A model generated the notes under the pieces. It had not been told where the DNA came from and ran no database searches. It worked only from the letters and a program-made list of their open reading frames with translations. A DNA stretch of 37,078 nt, from NCBI GenBank assembly GCA_018822435.1, contig JAHJKD010000055.1:1-37078 (forward strand), read 5' to 3'. This document shows, piece by piece, positions 7,467-15,040 of the stretch; position 1 is the stretch's first letter, and each line of letters begins with the position of its first letter. This DNA comes from Patescibacteria group bacterium. Lineage in GTDB: Bacteria; Patescibacteriota; Patescibacteriia; UBA9570; JAHJKD01. Position numbers and translations under genes: made by a program.

Positions 7467-8615
7467 ATGATTGATCCACACGGAAATATTTTAGTTAACC
7501 GTGTCTTAAAAGAAGAAGACGCGAATAAATGGCGGGAAAAAGCCAGCAACTTGCCTCAGATCAAAATTGGTGAGGAGCAAGTCAAAGACGTTAAAAACAT
7601 TGCCCGCGGCGTTTACTCGCCTTTAAAAGGCTTCATGAACCAGGCTGATTTTGAATCAGTCGTGAAAAACATGACATTAGCAGACGGTACTGTCTGGCCT
7701 ATTCCTTTTGTTCTGGACATTGATGAAAAAACGAAAAGCGATCTTGGTATCGGCGAACAGGTCATTCTGGCTGATGAGGACGGCAATCCCATTGCGGTCA
7801 TGAACGTGCGGGACTTGTATCAATATGATGAAAAAGATGTGGCCCAGAATGTTTTTAAAACCACTGAAGAAGCCCATCCCGGCGTAAAGATGCTTTATGA
7901 TATGGATGACTGGTTAGTTGGCGGCGGCATCGAGCTGATCGACAACTCCAAAGATCCTTTTCAAGAGTATAATCTTGATCCTTCAGAAACCAGAACCTTA
8001 TTCAAAGAAAAAGGCTGGAAAACAGTCGCTGGCTTCCAGACCAGAAACACACCCCATAAGGCGCATGAATACTTACAACGTTGTGCTTTAGAAATTACAG
8101 ATGGTTTATTCGTTAATCCGGTCATCGGCAAGAAGAAATCCGGTGACTTCGAAGACCAGGTCATTTTAGATTCCTACCAGCACCTGTTAAGTGAGTTCTT
8201 TCCCAAGAACAGGGCTGTAATGAGCATTCTGCCTTTGGCTATGCGTTACGCTGGTCCTAGAGAGGCCGTACTTCATGCCATTATCCGCAAGAACTATGGC
8301 TGCACCCATTTTATTGTCGGCCGGGACCACGCCGGCGTCGGTGATTACTACGGCACTTTTGAAGCTCAGGAAATATTTGATACAATAGAAGACCTGGGCA
8401 TGGACATCCTGAAATTCGAACATTCCTTTTATTGCCGGAAATGCGGCGGCATGGGCACAGCGAAAACCTGCCCGCATGACAAGGAAGATCAAGTCGGCCC
8501 GTCCGGCACGATTATCCGCGATATGCTTTCCAAAGGCGAGCTAGTTCCGGAAGATATTATGCGCCCGGAAATTTCTGAAACAATTATCAAGTCGGATAAT
8601 ATATTTGTTGAATAA
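7467..8615 (+). CDS. sat: Sulfate adenylyltransferase (ATP sulfurylase)
   Basis: 382-aa single-chain ATP sulfurylase. It contains QTRNTPHKAHE (191-201), the ATP/sulfate-binding QxRNxxHxxHE motif, then GRDHAGVGDYYG (about 287-298), a Cys/His cluster FYCRKCGGMGTAKTCPH (about 323-339) likely binding zinc as in bacterial and archaeal Sat proteins, and SGTIIRDML near the end. It makes adenosine 5'-phosphosulfate (APS) and PPi from ATP and sulfate. The downstream APS kinase gene indicates that APS is meant to become PAPS. No APS reductase, PAPS reductase or dissimilatory sulfite reductase gene is in the window. Confidence 0.93.
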   Translation: MIDPHGNILVNRVLKEEDANKWREKASNLPQIKIGEEQVKDVKNIARGVYSPLKGFMNQADFESVVKNMTLADGTVWPIPFVLDIDEKTKSDLGIGEQVILADEDGNPIAVMNVRDLYQYDEKDVAQNVFKTTEEAHPGVKMLYDMDDWLVGGGIELIDNSKDPFQEYNLDPSETRTLFKEKGWKTVAGFQTRNTPHKAHEYLQRCALEITDGLFVNPVIGKKKSGDFEDQVILDSYQHLLSEFFPKNRAVMSILPLAMRYAGPREAVLHAIIRKNYGCTHFIVGRDHAGVGDYYGTFEAQEIFDTIEDLGMDILKFEHSFYCRKCGGMGTAKTCPHDKEDQVGPSGTIIRDMLSKGELVPEDIMRPEISETIIKSDNIFVE

Positions 8616-8638
8616 AAAAATTTATTATGTTGTGTTCT

Positions 8639-8677
8639 GTTGTGTAGGGACAGAACAGTGTTCTGTCCCTACACAAC
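8639..8677. repeat. 39-bp near-perfect palindrome, family B copy 1
   Basis: Two 19-base arms (GTTGTGTAGGGACAGAACA and its exact complement) surround one central base. Degenerate partial copies flank it on both sides (TGTTGTGTTCTG before, CTGTCCCTCCACAAC after), so it looks like a nested or decaying repeat. It lies between sat and the DHH gene. The identical 39 bases recur at 9731-9769. No T-tract follows. Confidence 0.8.
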
Positions 8678-8720
8678 CTGTCCCTCCACAACAAGCGCGT
8701 AAAAAATTAAAAATATCCAT

Positions 8721-9710
8721 ATGAAAGAACTCCAAGATCTCAAAGGCAAAAAAAAGGGCCTGATCATCCATCATTGGGATACGGACGGGCTGTGCTCGGC
8801 AGCCATGCTCTGGAAATTCCTGCGCGACAGCGATCCTGATATCGATGCCGTGCTGATGACGCCAACTATTTCTAATTATTTTCTGACCGACGCCGAATAC
8901 GCGAAAATAAAAGGCGAGGAGTATGATTACATCATTACCTGTGATATTAATTTCCCAGCTGACGTAGTTGAGAAATTAAAAGAAATCTGTCCGGAAATTT
9001 TGATTTTCGACCATCATCATCAAAAACCAATTGATGGCGTCTTTTACGTGAATAAGAAATATCCTGGTTGCAGTTATATAATCGATGAATATCTGGGCAC
9101 TGCCCCGAGCCTGCTTGGTGTAATGGGCATGGTTGGCGATAAGGAAGAAGGAATTCAAGAAGACAAAGAATTTTATCCATATGTTGAAGAAGTATTAAAA
9201 AAAGAAGACCTGACTTTAAATGAACTTCTCATTATGCGCCGGTATATCGACTCGCTCTATATTATAGAAGATTATAAAAATATGGACCCGACCGTAGAAT
9301 TACTGGCTGATGATCCTAAAGAAATCCTGAACGACGAAAATCTAGCTAATAATGTCCAGCGCATTGACCAGGAAGTCACTCACTATATGGAAGTGGAACC
9401 AAAAGATCTGGGCGATGATATTTTAGAATTCAATCTTGATTCAGAATTCAATATTTTATCTCACACCACCAGGGGACTGGCCCGGGAATATAATGACAAG
9501 ATCGTTTTTGTCCATCAGGAAAAACCTGACCGCGTTTTAGTATATGTCCGCCGTACTGATCTGGATAAAGACATGCAAAAGATTATCGACTTTGCCCGGG
9601 CCAAAGACTTTTCCGCTGGCGGCAAGCCTGAAGTAGTCGGCATTATTGTGCCCAAACCTCGTTGGGCTGGATTTAAGGAGGAATTAATAGAGGAATTAAG
9701 GAAGTTGTAA
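8721..9710 (+). CDS. DHH-family phosphoesterase (possible 3'-phosphonucleotide phosphatase)
   Basis: 329-aa DHH/DHHA1 protein. The metal-binding motifs are HHWDTDG (17-23), ITCDIN with Asp75, and FDHHHQ (Asp97-His98-His99). The C-terminal DHHA1-like part has AGGKPEVVG where GGHxxAAG is usual. Relatives include NrnA, which degrades nano-RNA and dephosphorylates 3'-phosphoadenosine 5'-phosphate (PAP). Its position between sat and cysC fits recycling of the PAP left after sulfotransfer, or of pCp if the neighbouring phosphoramidate donor is 3'-phosphorylated. That role is inferred from context; a housekeeping nuclease or polyphosphate-type phosphatase remains possible. The changed GGH motif may alter substrate recognition. 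Confidence 0.8.
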   Translation: MKELQDLKGKKKGLIIHHWDTDGLCSAAMLWKFLRDSDPDIDAVLMTPTISNYFLTDAEYAKIKGEEYDYIITCDINFPADVVEKLKEICPEILIFDHHHQKPIDGVFYVNKKYPGCSYIIDEYLGTAPSLLGVMGMVGDKEEGIQEDKEFYPYVEEVLKKEDLTLNELLIMRRYIDSLYIIEDYKNMDPTVELLADDPKEILNDENLANNVQRIDQEVTHYMEVEPKDLGDDILEFNLDSEFNILSHTTRGLAREYNDKIVFVHQEKPDRVLVYVRRTDLDKDMQKIIDFARAKDFSAGGKPEVVGIIVPKPRWAGFKEELIEELRKL

Positions 9711-9730
9711 TTAGATTTTTTGGGTTTTAT

Positions 9731-9769
9731 GTTGTGTAGGGACAGAACAGTGTTCTGTCCCTACACAAC
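9731..9769. repeat. 39-bp near-perfect palindrome, family B copy 2
   Basis: Identical over 39 bases to the palindrome at 8639-8677, placed in the 99-base gap between the DHH gene and the AlkP-family gene. Both copies sit in intergenic gaps of the same probable operon, so they could give RNA hairpins in its transcript. Confidence 0.85.
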
Positions 9770-9809
9770 AAACGCCCGCCTTCAAATTACGAAAATATAT
9801 AAATAAAAT

Positions 9810-11195
9810 ATGCCCAAATTAATCTCCATCGGCCTTGATTGCGCCACACCACAATTAGTTTTCGACCAATATATAGACGAACTACCGAACATCAAAAAGT
9901 TCGTAGATTCTGGCGTGCATGGCAATTTACGTTCCACCACGCCAGCTATTACTGTACCCGCCTGGATGAGCATGATGACTTCAAAAGATCCGGGTGAACT
10001 GGGTGTTTACGGCTTTCGTAATCGTAAGCCTGGTTCAGGTTATGATGACATGTGGATTGCCACTCAAGCTGTGATTAAACAAAAAAAAGTTTGGAATTAT
10101 TTAAACGAAGCTGGTTTTACTACGGGCATGCTTGGTGTCCCTATGACTTTCCCTGTAGAAAAACTTAATGGCTTCATGGTTTCTTCTTTTCTAACTCCTG
10201 GCTTAGAATCAGAATACACCTATCCGCATGACCTGCGGGATGAAATTGAAAAAACAGTGGGGGAGTATATTTTTGATTATGCCAATCGTTCTGATGAAGC
10301 TCCGGAAAAAGTTTTAAAAGCGATTTACCTCATGACCGAAAAACGTTTTAACTTATTCAAGCATCTTATTAAAACTCAAGATCAGGACTTCATGATGATG
10401 GTAGAAATGGGCGTGGACCGCATTCATCATTACATGTGGTCTTATATCGACCCAACTCATCCTAAGTTCCAAGGTGCAGACAATAAATTCAAAGATTGCG
10501 TGCTAAATTATTATAAATACGTTGACGAGAAAATAGGCGAATTAATGGCTATGCCTGAAACAAAAGATGCGAAATGGATAATTACATCAGATCATGGTGC
10601 CAAGGCCATGAAGGGCCTGTTTTTGCTCAATGAATGGCTTATAAAAGAAGGGTACCTGGTATTAAATAGCTATCCTAAAGACATTACCAAATTAGAGAAG
10701 TGTGACGTCAATTGGAGCAAGACAAAAGCCTGGGCCTGGGGCGGCTTTTATTCCCGAATTTTCTTTAATGTTGAGGGCAGGGAAGAGCTTGGCGCCATTC
10801 CCCTATCGGATTTAGAAAAAGAAAAAGATCTACTTATTAAAAAACTTGAAGAAGTAAAAGACGACGAAGGAAATCCTATGGGAAACAAGATATATAGGCC
10901 AGTTGATTTATATGAAAAAGTCACTGGTGATCCACCTGACTTGCTCGGATTTTTCGGCGACCTAAGCTGGAGGCCAGGGGGCACCATCGGACACAACAAG
11001 ATCTACATGCACGAGAACGACACCGGACCCGACGATGGCGTGCATGACTGGAATGGCATTTACGGCCTTTACGACCCTAAAAACACAAACGCACGACATG
11101 AAAATCGTTCAATTTACGACATCACCCCAACTATTCTTGATATGTTTGGATTAGATGTTCCGAATGGGATGAAAGGCTCCATGATCAAGCGCTAG
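9810..11195 (+). CDS. AlkP-superfamily type I phosphodiesterase/nucleotide pyrophosphatase
   Basis: 461-aa cytoplasmic-looking protein without signal peptide or membrane segment. It carries the two-metal site of the family: Asp10 in GLDCATP, a probable Thr48 nucleophile in TTPAITVPAW, Asp204/His208 in GVDRIHH, Asp262/His263 in SDHG, and a late His in VHDWNGIYGLYDP. Homologues hydrolyse nucleotide phosphodiester or phosphosulfate bonds or transfer phosphoryl groups. Embedded between sat, DHH and cysC, it probably acts on a nucleotide of sulfate activation, such as APS or PAPS turnover. A role as a sulfo- or phosphotransferase to the glycan cannot be excluded. It ends without the RLxxLGYL tail carried by the 74-aa protein of the same module. 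Confidence 0.82.
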   Translation: MPKLISIGLDCATPQLVFDQYIDELPNIKKFVDSGVHGNLRSTTPAITVPAWMSMMTSKDPGELGVYGFRNRKPGSGYDDMWIATQAVIKQKKVWNYLNEAGFTTGMLGVPMTFPVEKLNGFMVSSFLTPGLESEYTYPHDLRDEIEKTVGEYIFDYANRSDEAPEKVLKAIYLMTEKRFNLFKHLIKTQDQDFMMMVEMGVDRIHHYMWSYIDPTHPKFQGADNKFKDCVLNYYKYVDEKIGELMAMPETKDAKWIITSDHGAKAMKGLFLLNEWLIKEGYLVLNSYPKDITKLEKCDVNWSKTKAWAWGGFYSRIFFNVEGREELGAIPLSDLEKEKDLLIKKLEEVKDDEGNPMGNKIYRPVDLYEKVTGDPPDLLGFFGDLSWRPGGTIGHNKIYMHENDTGPDDGVHDWNGIYGLYDPKNTNARHENRSIYDITPTILDMFGLDVPNGMKGSMIKR

Positions 11196-11250
11196 TGGAC
11201 TCGCCGGAAGGCTCGCCCTATTGCTAATAGCCCGAGGCTTCTGCCGAGGG
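11196..11250. repeat. Large palindromic repeat, hairpin family A, copy 3
   Basis: CTCGCCGGAAGGCTCG (11200-11215) pairs imperfectly with CGAGGCTTCTGCCGAG (11233-11248), with the family's CCCTATT/AATAGCC inner boxes. Of the three copies this is the most decayed. It starts directly after the stop codon of the AlkP-family gene. Confidence 0.7.
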
Positions 11251-11283
11251 CAAAGAATAAAATAATAAATAACTAAAAAAAAT

Positions 11284-11898
11284 ATGACAGACCAACCAAA
11301 ATCCAAAAACATCGTCTGGCACGAAGGCTGTGTCAGCAACATCATGCGTGAAGCCCTCCTTAAACAAAAAGGCGTCGTCCTTTGGTTTACCGGCCTTTCT
11401 GGTTCGGGTAAATCAACCTTGGCCTGCGCCTTGGAAGAAGAACTATATAAAAAAGATCATGCTTGCTACCGCCTGGACGGAGACAATGTCCGCCACGGCC
11501 TGAACAGCGACCTTGGTTTTTCACCTGAAGATCGCACCGAAAACATCCGCCGCATTGGTGATGTGGCCAAACTGTTCGCTGACGCCGGCATCATTACTAT
11601 GACGTCCTTTATTTCGCCATACAAGGCAGACCGTGACCTGGTTCGTGAATTAATGCCTGACGCTAGGTTTGTTGAGGTTTATGCCAAATGCAGTTTAGAA
11701 GAGGCTGAAAAACGCGACCCTAAAGGCTTATACAAAAAAGCTCGTGCGGGCGAGATCAAAGAGTTTACTGGGATTGATGCTCCTTATGAAGAGCCAGATA
11801 AACCAGAAATCGTGATTGAGACAGATAAGATGGAAGTTAAAGAGGGAGTGGAAGTGTTGATGAAGTATTTGGATGATGGGGGTTATTTAAGGGGTTAG
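11284..11898 (+). CDS. cysC: Adenylylsulfate kinase
   Basis: 204-aa P-loop kinase with the full APS-kinase signature: NIVWHEGCV at the N-terminus, GLSGSGKST (37-45), [11 protein letters not shown] (64-74), [24 protein letters not shown] (79-102), FISPYKADR (109-117, the Ser position that is phosphorylated in some families), then [15 protein letters not shown] and FTGIDAPYE. It phosphorylates the 3'-OH of APS to give PAPS, with sat in the same module. A second possibility deserves mention: in Campylobacter the CysC homologue Cj1415 phosphorylates cytidine diphosphoramidate instead, and the adjacent operon here appears to make that compound. The residues seen look like ordinary APS kinase. Its stop codon overlaps that of the convergent gene by four bases (11895-11898). 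Confidence 0.92.
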   Translation: MTDQPKSKNIVWHEGCVSNIMREALLKQKGVVLWFTGLSGSGKSTLACALEEELYKKDHACYRLDGDNVRHGLNSDLGFSPEDRTENIRRIGDVAKLFADAGIITMTSFISPYKADRDLVRELMPDARFVEVYAKCSLEEAEKRDPKGLYKKARAGEIKEFTGIDAPYEEPDKPEIVIETDKMEVKEGVEVLMKYLDDGGYLRG

Positions 11899-12710
11899 TA
11901 GGAATACTTATTTTTTGCTTCGTTTATATCAAAAATCCGTTCAGGATTTTCATTAAGATCATCTCTTTTTTTTAGAACAATAAATAATTTATCCACATCA
12001 GGCGGGTAAAACTTTTTTACCATTTTATATTTTATTGGATCAAAATATTTTTGTGCTGTTTGAAATTTTTCATTCATATCCTTATCAATTTTGATCAAAT
12101 CATGACTTTCGAAAAATAAATATCCACCAGAATTCAATTGGTTATAGATTTTTAAAACAAAAGATTCGAAACTAGTATCTAAGCCCTTATCTACTGTTGA
12201 ATGGTTTGACAATGATAGAATCGCATCATATTTTTCTTCGGTTTGATAAGTTTTAAAATCCTCAGTAATAAAATTAACATTATCTATTCCTAAATAATTT
12301 TTTGTCTCATTTCCAATTTTATTCAAATATTCATTATATTCTATGCCAGTTACTTTTTTTACTTTATCAGAAATATCCAAAGCAAGAAATCCATTATTTG
12401 AACCAATGTCCAGAACCGCCATATTTTTATTCAGATATTCATTAATATCATAATTTTTCATTCTTTTTTGAGTCGGTTTAATTCCACTAATACCAATTTT
12501 TTCATATCCTTGATAAAAATAGCCATTGCAATAGACAAAGCGTTCCCAATTATTTTTTTGGCTATTTAATTGGTCAATTAATTTCAAATGTAAGTCTTTT
12601 ACATCGCGATTAATTAAATTTCTGTAGAAGCTGTCTTTAAATTGAAGAACGCCTTCCCACATAGGGTAGGACATCCAGGTTCTTTTAATTTTGTTAATTG
12701 GATTTCTCAT
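11895..12710 (-). CDS. SAM-dependent methyltransferase at the end of the phosphoramidate operon
   Basis: 271-aa class I methyltransferase with motif [10 protein letters not shown] about residues 97-105, an acidic GIEYNEYL after it, and the segment [13 protein letters not shown]...FFESHDL in the catalytic half. I prefer the ATG at 12710, which overlaps the upstream gene by 17 bases; a start at 12779 would overlap by 86. In Campylobacter, methyltransferases encoded next to the CDP-amidate genes (Cj1419, Cj1420) are linked to O-methylation of the phosphoramidate group. This gene is a candidate for the same step, but direct sequence similarity was not tested. A sugar O-methyltransferase is the alternative. 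Confidence 0.8.
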   Translation of the reverse strand: MRNPINKIKRTWMSYPMWEGVLQFKDSFYRNLINRDVKDLHLKLIDQLNSQKNNWERFVYCNGYFYQGYEKIGISGIKPTQKRMKNYDINEYLNKNMAVLDIGSNNGFLALDISDKVKKVTGIEYNEYLNKIGNETKNYLGIDNVNFITEDFKTYQTEEKYDAILSLSNHSTVDKGLDTSFESFVLKIYNQLNSGGYLFFESHDLIKIDKDMNEKFQTAQKYFDPIKYKMVKKFYPPDVDKLFIVLKKRDDLNENPERIFDINEAKNKYSY

Positions 12711-13878
12711 TCTGGCAAAGTTCGTTAATTTGTTGAGCTGCAATGATACCACATTGAAATGGATTGTAAAATATTTCATTAATCAGACTATCTACATCTG
12801 TCCGGAAAAAGTCTGCCGTATTTTGATTCATCATTTCTCCTACTATTTGATCAATATATCCCATCTTCTCTTCTCCCACTATCAATCCGATTTTTTCCCG
12901 AATAGATTCTTCTAAAGGCACAATATTAAAATTATCAAAAGTATCATTCCAGATTTTTTTAGGTGTATCAATAAAAACAACAGGCTTTTTTCTTAGGGCA
13001 AAAAATTCAAAACTTGTTCCTGACCAATCTGTAATTAGAACATCTGCTTCAAAAAAACTGTTTGAGTCATTTTTATTTTTACTCACATTACTTCCTTCTA
13101 GAACAAATAGTTTATTAGTTTTAAATTTACAATATAAATTATCAATCACATCCTTTTGAACCTCGAACATTAGAGGGTGAGGTCTTAAAATAACGCGGAA
13201 GTTTTTGTTCAATAATCTTTCAATAATCTGTTCTGCATACATGTTTAAGATGTTTTGTTCAAACCAAGATGGAGCAATTAGAACAGTTTTTTCTGTAAAT
13301 TGTTTTTGATATCCGTCATATCGTTTTTTCAGGTAGTCTAATCTGCCATAACCGGTATGAAAGTATCTCTTATTTCCAATATTTTTTTGTTTAAAAATTT
13401 CTTTTAGTTCTTTTTCATGGTGCGGGCCTGCGCAAAAGAAAATATCAAAATTATCAAATGTACCATCTGGATATATCATGTGTGTGCTTACAGGTGAATG
13501 GAACATATCAATTACGCCGCTTACAAATATAGGTTTCTGCCCTTTTTTCATCATTGAAGCTGGTGTTATTAGATATTTACCTATTAAAAATTTATGAAAT
13601 TTTTGCCTTAATTGTAATTGAAAATTTCTGCTCTCAATTTTTTCCGGAAATTCATTCAAAATAATTATAAAATATCTTTTACTCTTAACCAGATTATCTA
13701 AAGTAGATTCAACAAATGAAAAATGAATCGGTTGGCCATTGTAAAAAAATAGTAAGGGTTTATTTAAAATGATTGAAAAGAAAAAATAAAAATATGTAGA
13801 AAATAAAGACACTAACTCTTTTAAACTGAATGAAAAAAATAATAGAAGAATATCTTTAATTTTTTTTATTATACGCAT
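12694..13878 (-). CDS. CDP-glycerol glycerophosphotransferase-like GT-B transferase
   Basis: 394-aa protein. The first 45 residues are hydrophobic and may bind the membrane. The rest carries the hallmarks of the CDP-glycerol:poly(glycerophosphate) glycerophosphotransferase family: HTGYGRLDY, LIAPSW, LRPHP, and ADVLITDWSGTSFEFFALRKKPVVFID. Members transfer a phospho-group from a CDP-activated donor to a glycan or polyol chain. The neighbouring genes probably make CDP-glutamine and CDP-amidate, so this is my best candidate for the enzyme using a CDP-linked donor, including phosphoramidate transfer; that is inference. It overlaps the upstream gene by 10 bases. The last 20 residues look repeat-free but weakly conserved. 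Confidence 0.8.
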   Translation of the reverse strand: MRIIKKIKDILLLFFSFSLKELVSLFSTYFYFFFSIILNKPLLFFYNGQPIHFSFVESTLDNLVKSKRYFIIILNEFPEKIESRNFQLQLRQKFHKFLIGKYLITPASMMKKGQKPIFVSGVIDMFHSPVSTHMIYPDGTFDNFDIFFCAGPHHEKELKEIFKQKNIGNKRYFHTGYGRLDYLKKRYDGYQKQFTEKTVLIAPSWFEQNILNMYAEQIIERLLNKNFRVILRPHPLMFEVQKDVIDNLYCKFKTNKLFVLEGSNVSKNKNDSNSFFEADVLITDWSGTSFEFFALRKKPVVFIDTPKKIWNDTFDNFNIVPLEESIREKIGLIVGEEKMGYIDQIVGEMMNQNTADFFRTDVDSLINEIFYNPFQCGIIAAQQINELCQNEKSN

Positions 13879-14720
13879 ATTTTTTTCATACCATAGATTA
13901 TTAGTTCTGGCTGGGCAAAATAATATTGGCGGCCGCCTTCTTCCTGCTGTATCCCAATATAATCATAATCCGCATCCACGATTTTTTTTATGCCTTCCGT
14001 TAAAATTTCAGCTCTTTTTTGGAGGTCATAAAAATTTAATATGTATTTATAAAATTTAAAGTAATCATTATCCGAAAAATCGCTTGGAGTTTTAAATATT
14101 GGTAAAGAAAATTCTTTTTTTAGTATTACATCCCCGGTATCTATCCCATCATTAATATAAAAAGTAGAATAGCCTAGTTTATTTTTATATAAAATTGACC
14201 ACAGGAAACAATCGGCTCCTCTTACATCAGGTACAGCACCAGGGTGCGAATGAATAAAATTAATACCCATGTTAAGTACCTTGCCGCGAAAAATTTTACC
14301 TCCTAAATAAATATAGTTTTTTATATCAGAAGCAGAAAGAAAATTAATAAATTTTTCGTCTGAAAAATCTTTTAAAGGCATTTCAACAATCTCTTGGCAA
14401 TAATCATGGATATTAAAGTTGTCAAAAAAAACATCATCTAATTTTTCATAATAAGAAATTATATTTGTAAAATATTTTTCTTCGTTTTTTGATTTGATAA
14501 TATTTTTACGATTTTTAAGATTTATTAATTTATCGGCATTTTTCCCCCCAATAATTTTTTTAACCAGCTTTTTTTTACTACCTTCTTTTTTCCTGGAATC
14601 AAAATCAACAAGAATAGCAGATTTCAAGATATACCCTTCATCCTGGAGTCGTTTTAAATAAATTTTCCCTCCGTTCATTAGATCTTTATTCAAGATGATT
14701 CCCATATCAATTACTCGCAT
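13869..14720 (-). CDS. Formyltransferase-fold protein with altered active site
   Basis: 283-aa protein. The central block INFIHSHPGAVPDVRGADCFLW...INDGIDTGDVI aligns with the N-x-H-P-S-L-L-P...RG...DTG motif of methionyl-tRNA/GAR/sugar formyltransferases. The His and the Asp of DTG are kept, but the position of the catalytic Asn appears to be His (H-S-H-P instead of N-x-H-P). The N-terminal 110 residues are lysine-rich and unlike the usual Rossmann start. It could formylate or acylate an amino sugar, or have a different transfer reaction. It overlaps its neighbours by 10 bases on both sides, so it belongs to the operon. Confidence 0.65.
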   Translation of the reverse strand: MRVIDMGIILNKDLMNGGKIYLKRLQDEGYILKSAILVDFDSRKKEGSKKKLVKKIIGGKNADKLINLKNRKNIIKSKNEEKYFTNIISYYEKLDDVFFDNFNIHDYCQEIVEMPLKDFSDEKFINFLSASDIKNYIYLGGKIFRGKVLNMGINFIHSHPGAVPDVRGADCFLWSILYKNKLGYSTFYINDGIDTGDVILKKEFSLPIFKTPSDFSDNDYFKFYKYILNFYDLQKRAEILTEGIKKIVDADYDYIGIQQEEGGRQYYFAQPELIIYGMKKICV

Positions 14721-15040
14721 AAAATAAGTTCTTTTTGTTTATTAACTTGGTTGATAAAATTTTGATCATTAATATCGAATTTACTAATACATCGTAACAA
14801 TGTATTCAGAGCTTTATAATCTTTTTTTGAGGTGTTCCAATTTAAGATAATTGCTAAAACTCCAATTAAATCTTTTTCAGAAATCTTTTCCCTAATAGCC
14901 GGTTTTTTAATTTCATTGTCATAAGCAATAAAAATGGTTTTAGCAAAAGAAAATTTATTGCAAAGCAAGTCGATTGTTTTAAAATCAACTTCCTCAGGTT
15001 TTTTAATATATTCTGAATTGAAATCTAAAAGATTAAACAT
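14711..15040 (-). CDS. Small unknown protein of the phosphoramidate operon
   Basis: 109-aa protein not recognised. It appears all-helical and soluble, with no membrane segment, metal cluster or P-loop; a Trp-Asn-Trp-like ILNWNTSKK lies in the middle and the sequence ends in Cys-Glu. The gene overlaps the nucleotidyltransferase gene upstream by 8 bases and the formyltransferase-like gene downstream by 10, so it is almost certainly translated with them. It may be an acyl-carrier-like or adaptor subunit, but there is no conserved serine motif for a phosphopantetheine. Function unknown. Confidence 0.7.
   Translation of the reverse strand: MFNLLDFNSEYIKKPEEVDFKTIDLLCNKFSFAKTIFIAYDNEIKKPAIREKISEKDLIGVLAIILNWNTSKKDYKALNTLLRCISKFDINDQNFINQVNKQKELILCE

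Noticed and set aside
8639-9769. Rho-independent terminators at the 39-bp palindromes
   Set aside because: No T-run follows on either strand, the loop is one base, and the two copies are identical, as expected for a dispersed repeat.
7467-11898. Dissimilatory sulfate reduction or sulfur oxidation
   Set aside because: There are no AprAB, Dsr or Qmo genes, and an APS kinase is present, which points to PAPS.
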